Below, piece after piece: positions 53,301 through 59,261 of a DNA stretch of 59,261 nucleotides (its first letter is position 1; every line of letters begins with the position of its first letter). The stretch lies in the NCBI RefSeq assembly GCF_964246085.1, contig NZ_CAXTPD010000018.1; one strand, written 5' to 3'. Origin of the DNA: Brotaphodocola sp003480315. GTDB taxonomy: Bacteria > Bacillota > Clostridia > Lachnospirales > Lachnospiraceae. The notes beneath the pieces are model-generated. The model was not told the origin of the DNA, did no database searches, and saw only the letters and a list, made by a program, of their open reading frames with translations. The translations under genes and the position numbers were made by a program.

Positions 53301-53495
53301 GACCGCGCCCACCGCATTGGACAGGAAAAGCAGGTATCGGTATTTAAACTGATCATGAAGGACACGGTTGAGGAGAATATTTTACTGCTTCAGGAACAGA
53401 AGCGGGATCTGGCAGATCAGATCATTTCCGGAGAACAGGTATCCATCGGCAGTCTCAGCCGTGAAGAATTACTAAAGATCCTTTCTCCGCAGTAA
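50301..53495 (+). CDS. SWIM zinc-finger SNF2-family helicase
   Basis: The 1064-residue protein is a bacterial Snf2/Rad54-like ATPase that translocates on double-stranded DNA. A SWIM zinc finger (YSCSCVNGNSCRGMCAHAK, about 43-61) is followed by the bacterial SNF2-associated region. The helicase core shows Walker A DDMGLGKT (about 613-620), DEAQ (726-729), SLIICPASLVYNW, LTGTPIENRLSELWSIFDYL and the C-terminal LISLKAGGTGLNLTAAD and QATDRAHRIGQ motifs. AGGAGG 7-8 nt before ATG 50301 fixes the start. The biological role of this bacterial group is not settled (RNA polymerase recycling or DNA remodelling). Confidence 0.93.
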   Translation: MKITESATSTFWKGEQGIRASVQDGDTLYKVSLYVKGSQVRDYSCSCVNGNSCRGMCAHAKLVWEQWKKEQEQHSGRPVSTSQEIRTMIREYTNREVAKIIEDAEKTEIRLVPRLLLKNGSASLEFKLGRDRFYIIKDLMAFAEAVRTGASVSYGKQLTFHHSLNAFAEEDRELCALLLELVQVYQEHFEQFRKSSFVTMQGLRTLNLNRANRDRFFQLMENRDLEVEFGDGTHCTVKVRQDCMRLPVHICRAGRDGIAVSVDQELFGIPGERGWYVGNDTSLVCLDETQSRELGVFLEQVLKDKKSHTLDIQDRDIPLFYERVLQKILPYAELTVRDVNLESYRPKELKAQFSFDSTGPDEITMKPLLSYGDFSFSPLNDDKVPRIICRDVPGEFKISQIITKYFQYRDGESEYLVIRDDEEALYRLLSEGMAEFMELGQVLVSDAARKIRVLPSPQVKVGVQSTGRWLELNVDAEGMSRDELLDILSGYDPKKRYYRLRSGEFLNVDENGLMTVARMTESLGIGREELLSGVVKVPVYRALYLDSVLKEGNGITFYRDNLFRAVVRGMKSVEDSDYVVPASLVQVLRGYQKTGYRWLKTLDVNGFGGILADDMGLGKTIQIIALLQAEAQEHPESQSLIICPASLVYNWENELNRFAPGLAVQTVTGTAPEREEILKIAAKTGAEDLKTAEMIPHPQILITSYDLLKRDIACYEPFQFRFQVIDEAQYIKNPLTQSAKAVKLIKSQTRYALTGTPIENRLSELWSIFDYLMPGFLFTYSRFRKQFESPIAKAGDRYALESLRRLSGPFILRRLKKDVLKDLPDKLETVVYSMAEEEQKQLYTAHALALKEELEQMSGDVYGSERIQVLAELTKLRQICCDPSLCFERYKGGSAKLDTCMELITGGIAGDHKILLFSQFTSMLELIGQRLKKEGIAFHLLTGATPKEERIRMAGAFQTDDTPVFLISLKAGGTGLNLTAADIVIHYDPWWNVAAQNQATDRAHRIGQEKQVSVFKLIMKDTVEENILLLQEQKRDLADQIISGEQVSIGSLSREELLKILSPQ

Positions 53496-53534
53496 AAATG
53501 TCAGACAATCTGTAACGGTGGGGGAACTGAGCAT

Positions 53535-56027
53535 ATGGCAAAAGAAAAAAACAGTCTGAATACCATTTATGTGTCTGAGCGATTACAGGAATGCCTTCGC
53601 CCGATTTCGCACTGTGCCATGACCACGGTCATTGCGCCGATGGGGTACGGAAAGACCACGGCGGTGAACTGGTATCTGGAAAAGCAGATGAGAACAGAGA
53701 AAACCGTGCTGATCCGCATCAGTATCTATTCCAGCAATCTGCCGGTATTCTGGAAAAGCGTGCAAACCGCGTTTTCCTTTGCCGGACTGGACTTTTTAAA
53801 TGGCTATGAGTGTCCGGCAGATGCGGCATCGGCCGGATTCCTTGCAGATCTTTTCTGCCATCAGCTGGCCGGGGAGACTGCGTATTATATTTTTATTGAT
53901 GATTTTCATCTTCTGACCGATGGACGTGTCGCGGATTTTCTGTGTCTGCTGGCAAATCGTATGACTTCCAATGTCCACCTGATCGCTGCAAGCAGGGATC
54001 GTTTCCTTTCCGGTGGTGCGGTTGTGCGTCTGGGGCGGAAGCTTCATCAGCTTAGTGCGGATGATCTGCGCTTAAACCACACGGAGCTTTCTGTGTACGC
54101 ACATCGGTGCGGTACGAATCTGAGCGAACGGCAGATTGATGCGCTTCTGCATTCCAGCGAGGGGTGGTTTTCAGCAGTCTATCTGAATCTATGTGCCTTT
54201 GCAAAGACAGGGGAGCTGCCGGATAACCGCTCCGATATTTACCAGATGTTTTCTGCGGCCATGATGGATCCGCTGCCGGAAAGCTATCGGGAATTTCTGG
54301 CGGTGATGGGGATGGCAGATGAATTTACTGCGGAGATGGCAGAATTTGTCACGGAAAATCCGGATACCTCCAGGATCCTTGCGGCACTCACCGGCCAGAA
54401 TGCGTTTGTGAGCCGCCTGCCGGACGGTCAGAGCTTTCGTTTCCATCATATGATGAAGGAATGTGCGGAGCGGGATTTTTCCGGATTTGGGAAAGAAAAG
54501 CAGGCTTCATACCAGAACCGGTATGGTGCCTGGTATGAAGCCCACAGACAGTACATACACGCGTTGACTGCGTACCGGAACAGTGAAAACTATGCCGCGG
54601 TACTGGACGTGGTCCGAAAGGATGCGGGAATCCTGATGACTGCGTTAAATCCGGCAGATGTATTGCAGTATCTGACTCAGTGTCCGACTGCGGTGTTAAA
54701 AGAGCATCCTTTCGCGATCCTTGTCCTGATGCGCAGCATGTTTAACTGGAAGCAGATCCCGAAAATGCTGGAGTTAAAGGAAATTTTGCTTGAGTCGATC
54801 GCAGAACATCCGGATATGCCGGAGCAGGAGCGGGGCAATTTGCTGGGCGAATGCGACCTGATCTTAAGCTTCCTGAAATATAATGATATTACGGAGATGA
54901 GCCGGCTTCACCGCAGCGCCAGCAGGCAGATGTCACGGCCTGCCATCAGCATTCAGAGGCAGGGCGGCTGGACCTTCGGTTCACCGTCCATCCTCATGAT
55001 GTTTCACCGGGCTTCCAGTGAGCTGGAAAAAGAACTGCAGGAAATGAACGACTGCATGCCGCATTATTATAAGATCACAAACGGGCATGGGCAGGGGGCA
55101 GAGAAAATCATGAGTGCGGAAGCGGCATATATGCGCGGACAGCTTGTAGATGCCCAGATCGGACTGGAGCATGCGTTTCAGGAGATTGCGGGAAACGGAC
55201 AGCCGAACATGGCTTTATGCTGTGATTTTCTGATGTACCGGCTGTCACTGGCAGCCGGTCTGAATCCGCGCTATTCCTTTTCAGAGCGGCGGCAGGAGCT
55301 GCTTGGACAGCACAACATTGCCTGGCTCCATATGCTGGACAGCATAAGCGCCTACTGCCATGCCCTGAGCGGCCAGACGGAAGCAATTCCGGAACTGTTC
55401 CGGGAACACCGGCTGTCTGCTGTGAATTTTCTCGCACCGGGCAAACCTATGATGGAGCTGATCGAGAATCAGGTCTATCTGGCCCAGGGCGCATATGCAA
55501 AGGTGATAGGCCGTAATGCCGGACTTCAGATCCAGTGTTCCGGACTGCATTATGCACTGGTGGCGCTGTATGGAAAGATCCAGACAGCTATGGCTTATGA
55601 AAAGCTGGATAAACGAATGGAAGCGCGGACGCTGATCAGAGAGGCAATTTCACAGGCGGAGCCGGACGGGCTTCTGATGCCCTTTGTGGAAAATATGCCG
55701 GGATTGTCGGAGGTGTATCAGAGCATACAGGAAAGCAGGCCAGATCACTTTCTGTCCCGGATTTTGGTACTTGGTGGGACATGGAAACGCCGGAGAGCAG
55801 AGCAGGAACGAATACATGATTTCCCGGAGCCTCTCAAAAACCTTACGGACCGGGAGCGGGAGATCATCGGCTTGATGGCAGAAAGGCTCAGCAACAAAGA
55901 AATTGCAGACCGGCTGTTTTTGTCAGAGGGAACGGTGAAGCAGTATATCAATCAGATTTACTCCAAGCTCCAGATCGCGGGAGATACCAGGACCAAGCGG
56001 GTTAAGCTTCTGAACATGATGGAATAA
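53535..56027 (+). CDS. LuxR-family regulator with MalT-like ATPase (STAND) architecture
   Basis: The 830-residue protein has an N-terminal NTPase with Walker A APMGYGKTT (34-42) and Walker B-like YIFIDDFHLL, the winged-helix region of MalT-type STAND proteins, a long helical TPR-like sensor region (about 330-740) and a C-terminal LuxR helix-turn-helix (LTDREREIIGLMAERLSNKEIADRLFLSEGTVKQYIN, about 766-802). Such proteins oligomerise on inducer and ATP binding and activate transcription. Its target and inducer are unknown. It starts 39 bp after the helicase gene, followed by a strong terminator, so the two may be cotranscribed. Confidence 0.92.
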   Translation: MAKEKNSLNTIYVSERLQECLRPISHCAMTTVIAPMGYGKTTAVNWYLEKQMRTEKTVLIRISIYSSNLPVFWKSVQTAFSFAGLDFLNGYECPADAASAGFLADLFCHQLAGETAYYIFIDDFHLLTDGRVADFLCLLANRMTSNVHLIAASRDRFLSGGAVVRLGRKLHQLSADDLRLNHTELSVYAHRCGTNLSERQIDALLHSSEGWFSAVYLNLCAFAKTGELPDNRSDIYQMFSAAMMDPLPESYREFLAVMGMADEFTAEMAEFVTENPDTSRILAALTGQNAFVSRLPDGQSFRFHHMMKECAERDFSGFGKEKQASYQNRYGAWYEAHRQYIHALTAYRNSENYAAVLDVVRKDAGILMTALNPADVLQYLTQCPTAVLKEHPFAILVLMRSMFNWKQIPKMLELKEILLESIAEHPDMPEQERGNLLGECDLILSFLKYNDITEMSRLHRSASRQMSRPAISIQRQGGWTFGSPSILMMFHRASSELEKELQEMNDCMPHYYKITNGHGQGAEKIMSAEAAYMRGQLVDAQIGLEHAFQEIAGNGQPNMALCCDFLMYRLSLAAGLNPRYSFSERRQELLGQHNIAWLHMLDSISAYCHALSGQTEAIPELFREHRLSAVNFLAPGKPMMELIENQVYLAQGAYAKVIGRNAGLQIQCSGLHYALVALYGKIQTAMAYEKLDKRMEARTLIREAISQAEPDGLLMPFVENMPGLSEVYQSIQESRPDHFLSRILVLGGTWKRRRAEQERIHDFPEPLKNLTDREREIIGLMAERLSNKEIADRLFLSEGTVKQYINQIYSKLQIAGDTRTKRVKLLNMME

Positions 56028-56057
56028 TGAAAACCTAACTTTTGGTTAATATCTTTT

Positions 56058-56105
56058 AAAAAAGACTTATTGTACAGTTTTCTTATACAATAAGTCTTTT
56101 TTTTA
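56058..56105 (+). terminator. Terminator after the LuxR gene
   Basis: AAAAAAGACTTATTGTA (56058-56074) pairs perfectly with TACAATAAGTCTTTTTT (56086-56102), and the T run continues. Confidence 0.93.
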
Positions 56106-56226
56106 TATGATAGGAAATTGCGTCCTATCATATAAAAGCGCTCCGCGAGGATGCGCACTCGGCGCAAAGGTAGATGGTTGTCGAAGCAACCGCGCCTCGG
56201 CGCGAGAATGTGCCAAGGCACATTCT
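56101..56226 (+). other. Hairpin-rich intergenic region upstream of the lipoprotein gene
   Basis: TTTTATATGATAGGA pairs perfectly with TCCTATCATATAAAA (56101-56137, 7-nt loop). GGTTG/CAACC (56176-56191), CGCGCC/GGCGCG (56191-56204) and AGAATGTGCC/GGCACATTCT (56105+100: 56205-56226) follow. The GC-rich modules look like dispersed intergenic repeats. The region may hold a 5' untranslated RNA of the lipoprotein gene. No clear -35/-10 pair was identified. Confidence 0.5.
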
Positions 56227-56259
56227 TATTATGAAAACTGAAAAAAGGGAGGTATGAGC

Positions 56260-57288
56260 GTGAAAAAGCAAAGAACGGCAGGAGCAAAAGGCAGAGTAAG
56301 AGGCGGGCGCAGACATGCAAGAAGCTTCCGGACCGGACTTACCTTTCTTGCAGCAGGACTGCTGCTTTTTAGTTCCGGCTGCGGCGCCAGCAAAGAAGCG
56401 GAACCGGAGTCACTGGAACCGGAGCACATTGTGTCCGTTACAGTGGTAAACGCCAGCGATGATGCAGTGACGGCAATTCTGATCGACTGGTCCGATACAC
56501 TGGGCGCAGAGCTGTACGATGTTCTGGAAACTGCCGGGATCGAAGAACTGAAACCGGACGATGTGATTACGATGGCGGTGCCGGAGCTGGATGAACCGCG
56601 GGAAATCACAGTGTGGAATCCGGAGTATGAAGATATTTATAACGAAGAACTTCTCGAATGCCTACAGGATGGAGATATCCTGGTACTGACGCCGGAATAC
56701 ACCAATACCCAGGTTGTGTATGGTGGGGAGACCGGTGTGGAAACTGCAAAAGCACTGGCTCTGCAGGCTTATGAAGAAGAGCTGTTTGCACGGAGGTCCG
56801 CGCAGGCAGAAGAGGAACGTGTACAGGAATCGGATGAAGCAGCGGCAGAAGAGGAAGAAAAGATAACAAAGAAAGCAGAGGAAGAAGAGGGAGAAGAGGA
56901 AGAAGAGGAAGAAGAGGAAGTCGAGGAGGCAGAGAAAGCCGGAGTTGAAGCCCTTGGCTATGAATCCCTGGAGCAGATGCGCAGGTACAATCATACCGTA
57001 TACGACATAGAAAAAGCGTATTTTGTAAAGCTGACCGGTTACTGGTATCCGGAGAAGGACCGGAACAGCCGTACGTATCTTGTCGTGGATGAGCAGGATG
57101 TCATGCGCTGGTTCACCTTCCAAGAGGGAAAGGGCGATGTAGAAACCGCATTTCAGCGTGTGAGCAGTGCAAAGGGAAATCATTACAGACTGTCCGATGG
57201 ACGATCCTTTACGATGAAGGAGAGCATGCGCGAGAATACACTTCAGTTTGACGGAGAGGAGACGGTGTATTACTGGGATGGATATTAA
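56260..57288 (+). CDS. Predicted lipoprotein with acidic low-complexity region
   Basis: The 342-residue protein has an unusually long basic N-region (about 24 residues rich in Lys/Arg), a hydrophobic stretch and the lipobox SSGC (Cys41), so it should be lipid-anchored outside the membrane. A folded part (about 52-160) is followed by a Glu-rich low-complexity segment (about 175-230) and a C-terminal domain with Tyr/Trp-rich beta sequence (YFVKLTGYWYPEKD). No family is recognised. GTG 56260 lies 7 nt after GGGAGG; an in-frame ATG at 56254 is too close to that site, so GTG is preferred. Confidence 0.78.
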   Translation: MKKQRTAGAKGRVRGGRRHARSFRTGLTFLAAGLLLFSSGCGASKEAEPESLEPEHIVSVTVVNASDDAVTAILIDWSDTLGAELYDVLETAGIEELKPDDVITMAVPELDEPREITVWNPEYEDIYNEELLECLQDGDILVLTPEYTNTQVVYGGETGVETAKALALQAYEEELFARRSAQAEEERVQESDEAAAEEEEKITKKAEEEEGEEEEEEEEEVEEAEKAGVEALGYESLEQMRRYNHTVYDIEKAYFVKLTGYWYPEKDRNSRTYLVVDEQDVMRWFTFQEGKGDVETAFQRVSSAKGNHYRLSDGRSFTMKESMRENTLQFDGEETVYYWDGY

Positions 57289-57323
57289 AGAAAGACAAGG
57301 GCACGGCAGAGAGGGGGCATTTT

Positions 57324-57581
57324 GTGGAAAGACGGTATATTTCAGCAGTAAAGCCGCTGGAACGGTATATTTTGCAGATTGATTTTATATCTGGAAGCCG
57401 CCTGCTTCTGGATATGAATCCCTATCTGGATAAGATCCGGTTCCGTGCTCTGGCTGATCCGAAAATCTGGAGCAGCGCGGTGACTAATGGCATTTTTGTC
57501 CGGTTCGGATCGGTGGAACTCAGTCATGATGAATTGCTTTCCATGGCTGAGCGGGAGCATGAAAAGCAAGGAGAGCAATGA
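57324..57581 (+). CDS. DUF2442 domain-containing protein
   Basis: The 85-residue protein matches the small DUF2442 pattern: AVKPLERYILQIDFISGSRLLLDMNPYLD, then FRALADPKIWSSA and VRFGSVELSHDELLSM. The family is often encoded near toxin-antitoxin genes, but no toxin partner (DUF4160) is found here. The start is GTG after GAGGGGG. It sits between the lipoprotein and LemA genes. The function is unknown. Confidence 0.8.
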   Translation: MERRYISAVKPLERYILQIDFISGSRLLLDMNPYLDKIRFRALADPKIWSSAVTNGIFVRFGSVELSHDELLSMAEREHEKQGEQ

Positions 57582-57614
57582 AAAAGAAAGTGAAATTTAT
57601 GGGGGAGTGTACTT

Positions 57615-58142
57615 ATGAAGATATTAATTTTGATCATACTGATTCTTTTGCTCCGGTGGCTCATAAAAACGGTTAACGGATTTCAGAAAAAAGAAATCCG
57701 GGTGCAGGAAAGCCTGTCCGGAATCGAGGTGGCTTTAACGAAGCGTTATGATCTGCTGACAAAAATGCTCAGTACCGCCAAAGGTTATATGGAGCACGAG
57801 CGGGAACTGTTTACCCGTACCATAGAGCTTCGGCGTGGCATGAGTGTAGGAGAACTGGCAGAAGCAGATCAAAAAATGGATATGCTGAGCGGCCGGTTCT
57901 TCGCTGTAGCGGAAGGATACCCGGAGCTGCGTTCCAGTGAAGTATTTGTAGAACTGCAAAAAGGCATCCGCGATGCCGAGGAGCATCTGCAGGCCGCAAG
58001 GCGCCTGTACAATGCCAGCGTAGCAGATTACAATACAGCGATTTCCGTCTTTCCCGCAAAGCTCCTGGCCGGTGCCCGCAGACCCCGGGAATTCTTTGCG
58101 GCAGAGACAGAAAAACAGGAGGATGTAAAGATCACATTCTGA
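57615..58142 (+). CDS. LemA family protein
   Basis: The 175-residue protein has an N-terminal membrane segment (ILILIILILLLRWLI, about 2-17) with little outside it, followed by the LemA helical domain: GIEVALTKRYDLLTKML and the C-terminal RRLYNASVADYNTAISVFP, which is diagnostic. The function of LemA proteins is not established. It is followed by a DUF3137-like gene, a pairing commonly seen for LemA, which supports a joint membrane role. Confidence 0.9.
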   Translation: MKILILIILILLLRWLIKTVNGFQKKEIRVQESLSGIEVALTKRYDLLTKMLSTAKGYMEHERELFTRTIELRRGMSVGELAEADQKMDMLSGRFFAVAEGYPELRSSEVFVELQKGIRDAEEHLQAARRLYNASVADYNTAISVFPAKLLAGARRPREFFAAETEKQEDVKITF

Positions 58143-58247
58143 CTGTGCTGAAGATAAAATGCTCCGCAAGAGTGTAAAATGGCAGCTGTGTCTGCCTGTA
58201 TAATCTGTGAACAGTAAGAAAGATAGAGTGATGCTGGAGGGATCAGG

Positions 58248-59150
58248 ATGGAAGAACGAAAAAACTACACGGATGAAGAATTGTCAGCGGTGCTGGAAAA
58301 ACACCGTGTGATGCTGTCAGTAGGAACTTTTATCATGTATGCAGCCGTAGTGGTGATTCTTGGAGGAACACTGGCCTGCGCAGTCTTTGAAATTGAGGAG
58401 CTTCGCTACTCTTTGTACATCGGATTTTTCATTGCATTTGTGGGAGCTGTCATAAGCGCTCCCCACAGCAAGGCCATCAAAACGCTGTTGGGAGAGGAGC
58501 TGGTAGTCGGGGCACTGAAAGATGCTTTTGAACAGGTGGAATATCATCCGGGCTGGGGACTGCCCGCAAGCCTGATCGGCAGTGCCGGCATGCTCTTTCC
58601 GGAACCGTATGAAGTCAGCAAAGGAAGCGATTCTGTAAAAGCGGTATACAAAGGAATGTCCATTGCATTTAGTGATGTGGAGCTATGCAAGACAGAAGAA
58701 CACCAGAAAGCAGACAACGAATGGGAAACACGGGAGGTCACGCTTTATAAAGGACAGTGGCTGGTGTGTGATGTTCAGAACAAGCTGACGGGAGATGTCC
58801 ACGTGTCAGCCAGGAAAAAAGAAAAAGATTTCAAAGGCGAGAAGCTGATCCGAACGGAAAGTGAAGTCTTTAACAAACGTTTTGCGGTCAAGGCAGACCA
58901 GGAGCAGGAAGCATTTTACATTCTGACACCACACCGGATGGAAAATCTTCTGAAGGTCGCAGACCGTTGCAGCGGCAGTCTGTATCTCAGTTTTCTAAGA
59001 AACGGAACCATTCATATCTTTGTAGACAGCAATGAAAATTTCTTTGAGCTTGGAAAGGGAAAAGCGGATGCCTCAGATCTGCGAAATAAGTTCCGAAGCC
59101 AGATCCGCTGGTATACGTCCATGATCGAGGCACTGCAGCTAACCGAATAA
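58248..59150 (+). CDS. DUF3137-like membrane protein
   Basis: The 300-residue protein has two membrane segments (about 24-45 and 52-68) and a cytosolic domain with GMSIAFSDVELC, KGQWLVCDVQNKLTGDVHVS and a C-terminal LYLSFLRNGTIHIFVDS segment, matching the DUF3137 pattern. GGAGG precedes the ATG with good spacing. It follows the LemA gene and ends just before the second copy of the intergenic repeat. No activity is known. Confidence 0.75.
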   Translation: MEERKNYTDEELSAVLEKHRVMLSVGTFIMYAAVVVILGGTLACAVFEIEELRYSLYIGFFIAFVGAVISAPHSKAIKTLLGEELVVGALKDAFEQVEYHPGWGLPASLIGSAGMLFPEPYEVSKGSDSVKAVYKGMSIAFSDVELCKTEEHQKADNEWETREVTLYKGQWLVCDVQNKLTGDVHVSARKKEKDFKGEKLIRTESEVFNKRFAVKADQEQEAFYILTPHRMENLLKVADRCSGSLYLSFLRNGTIHIFVDSNENFFELGKGKADASDLRNKFRSQIRWYTSMIEALQLTE

Positions 59151-59254
59151 AAATATTGAGACGGAACCACTAAAAAGTCCGAAATTCCGGAAACCGCGTA
59201 CAGAAACGCAGAAACGGTGGAATTTTGCGCTTTGTTCACTGCGCCGCCTATTGT
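59151..59254 (+). repeat. Intergenic repeat element, copy 2 (3' of the DUF3137 gene)
   Basis: Similar to the minus strand of 44-146. Shared blocks are GTCCGAA-TTCCGG, TACAGAA-CGCAGA, CGGTG-AATTTTG and CGCCGCCTATTGT. AAATTCC and GGAATTT within this copy can pair. Like copy 1 it begins right after a stop codon. Confidence 0.6.
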
Positions 59255-59261
59255 CAGACCT

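Noticed and set aside
57324..57581. Toxin-antitoxin pair with the DUF2442 gene
   Set aside because: Neighbouring genes are a lipoprotein and LemA; no small toxin-like partner is adjacent.

Overview
The window looks like a chromosomal segment from an anaerobic, spore-forming Firmicute, most likely a Lachnospiraceae member. Evidence is the forespore sigma factor SigG, YlmC/YmxH- and YqeG-type proteins, MetY/CysK sulfur genes under an Rrf2 regulator, a type III pantothenate kinase, a peptidase of the Sapep/PepV type, strong AGGAGG ribosome sites and Gram-positive cell-wall-binding repeats. I saw no tRNA, rRNA, CRISPR array, insertion sequence or integrase.

Layout. 1-2.0 kb: ribosomal protein L25/Ctc with a perfect CIRCE element about 85 bp upstream of its promoter, then a LacI-type regulator. 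2.1-6.1 kb: a sugar operon (FGGY kinase, DUF4867, L-fucose-isomerase-like enzyme) divergent from the regulator, with two identical 14-bp palindromic operators between them. 6.1-9 kb: sigG, a histidine phosphatase and a type III-like J-protein. 9-10.7 kb: an insulated AAA-like/PD-(D/E)XK gene. 10.7-16.6 kb: CoA synthesis (coaX divergent from coaBC), release factor 3, YqeY and a dipeptidase. 16.7-22.8 kb: a sulfur amino acid block, metY-cysK-rrf2, followed by a Met/Cys-rich leader peptide and a terminator in front of metN-metI-metQ. 22.8-24.7 kb: ylmC (apparently requiring a -1 frameshift), nrdR, yqeG and efp. 24.8-26.8 kb: a membrane TPR protein divergent from a LytTR regulator with an NTF2-like N-terminal part. 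27.0-48.2 kb: one uninterrupted gene for a 7070-residue secreted, cell-wall-binding giant protein that resembles leukotoxin/LktA-type filamentous adhesins. 48.3-56 kb: argS, a SWIM/SNF2 helicase and a MalT-like LuxR regulator. 56.2-59.2 kb: a lipoprotein, DUF2442, LemA and a DUF3137-like membrane protein.

The strongest candidates for new biology are: (1) the 32-codon leader peptide (11 Met, 3 Cys) with a terminator and a possible antiterminator starting just after its stop codon, a ribosome-mediated attenuator for methionine uptake; (2) the 7-kilo-residue surface protein with a duplicated ~930-residue super-repeat and a Trp-rich amphipathic segment, next to a one-component LytTR regulator; (3) the A-AAA-AAG slippery site in ylmC; (4) a related ~105-bp element directly after the stop codon of the first and last genes of the window, in inverted orientation.

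All assignments come from reading sequence motifs; no database search was run.
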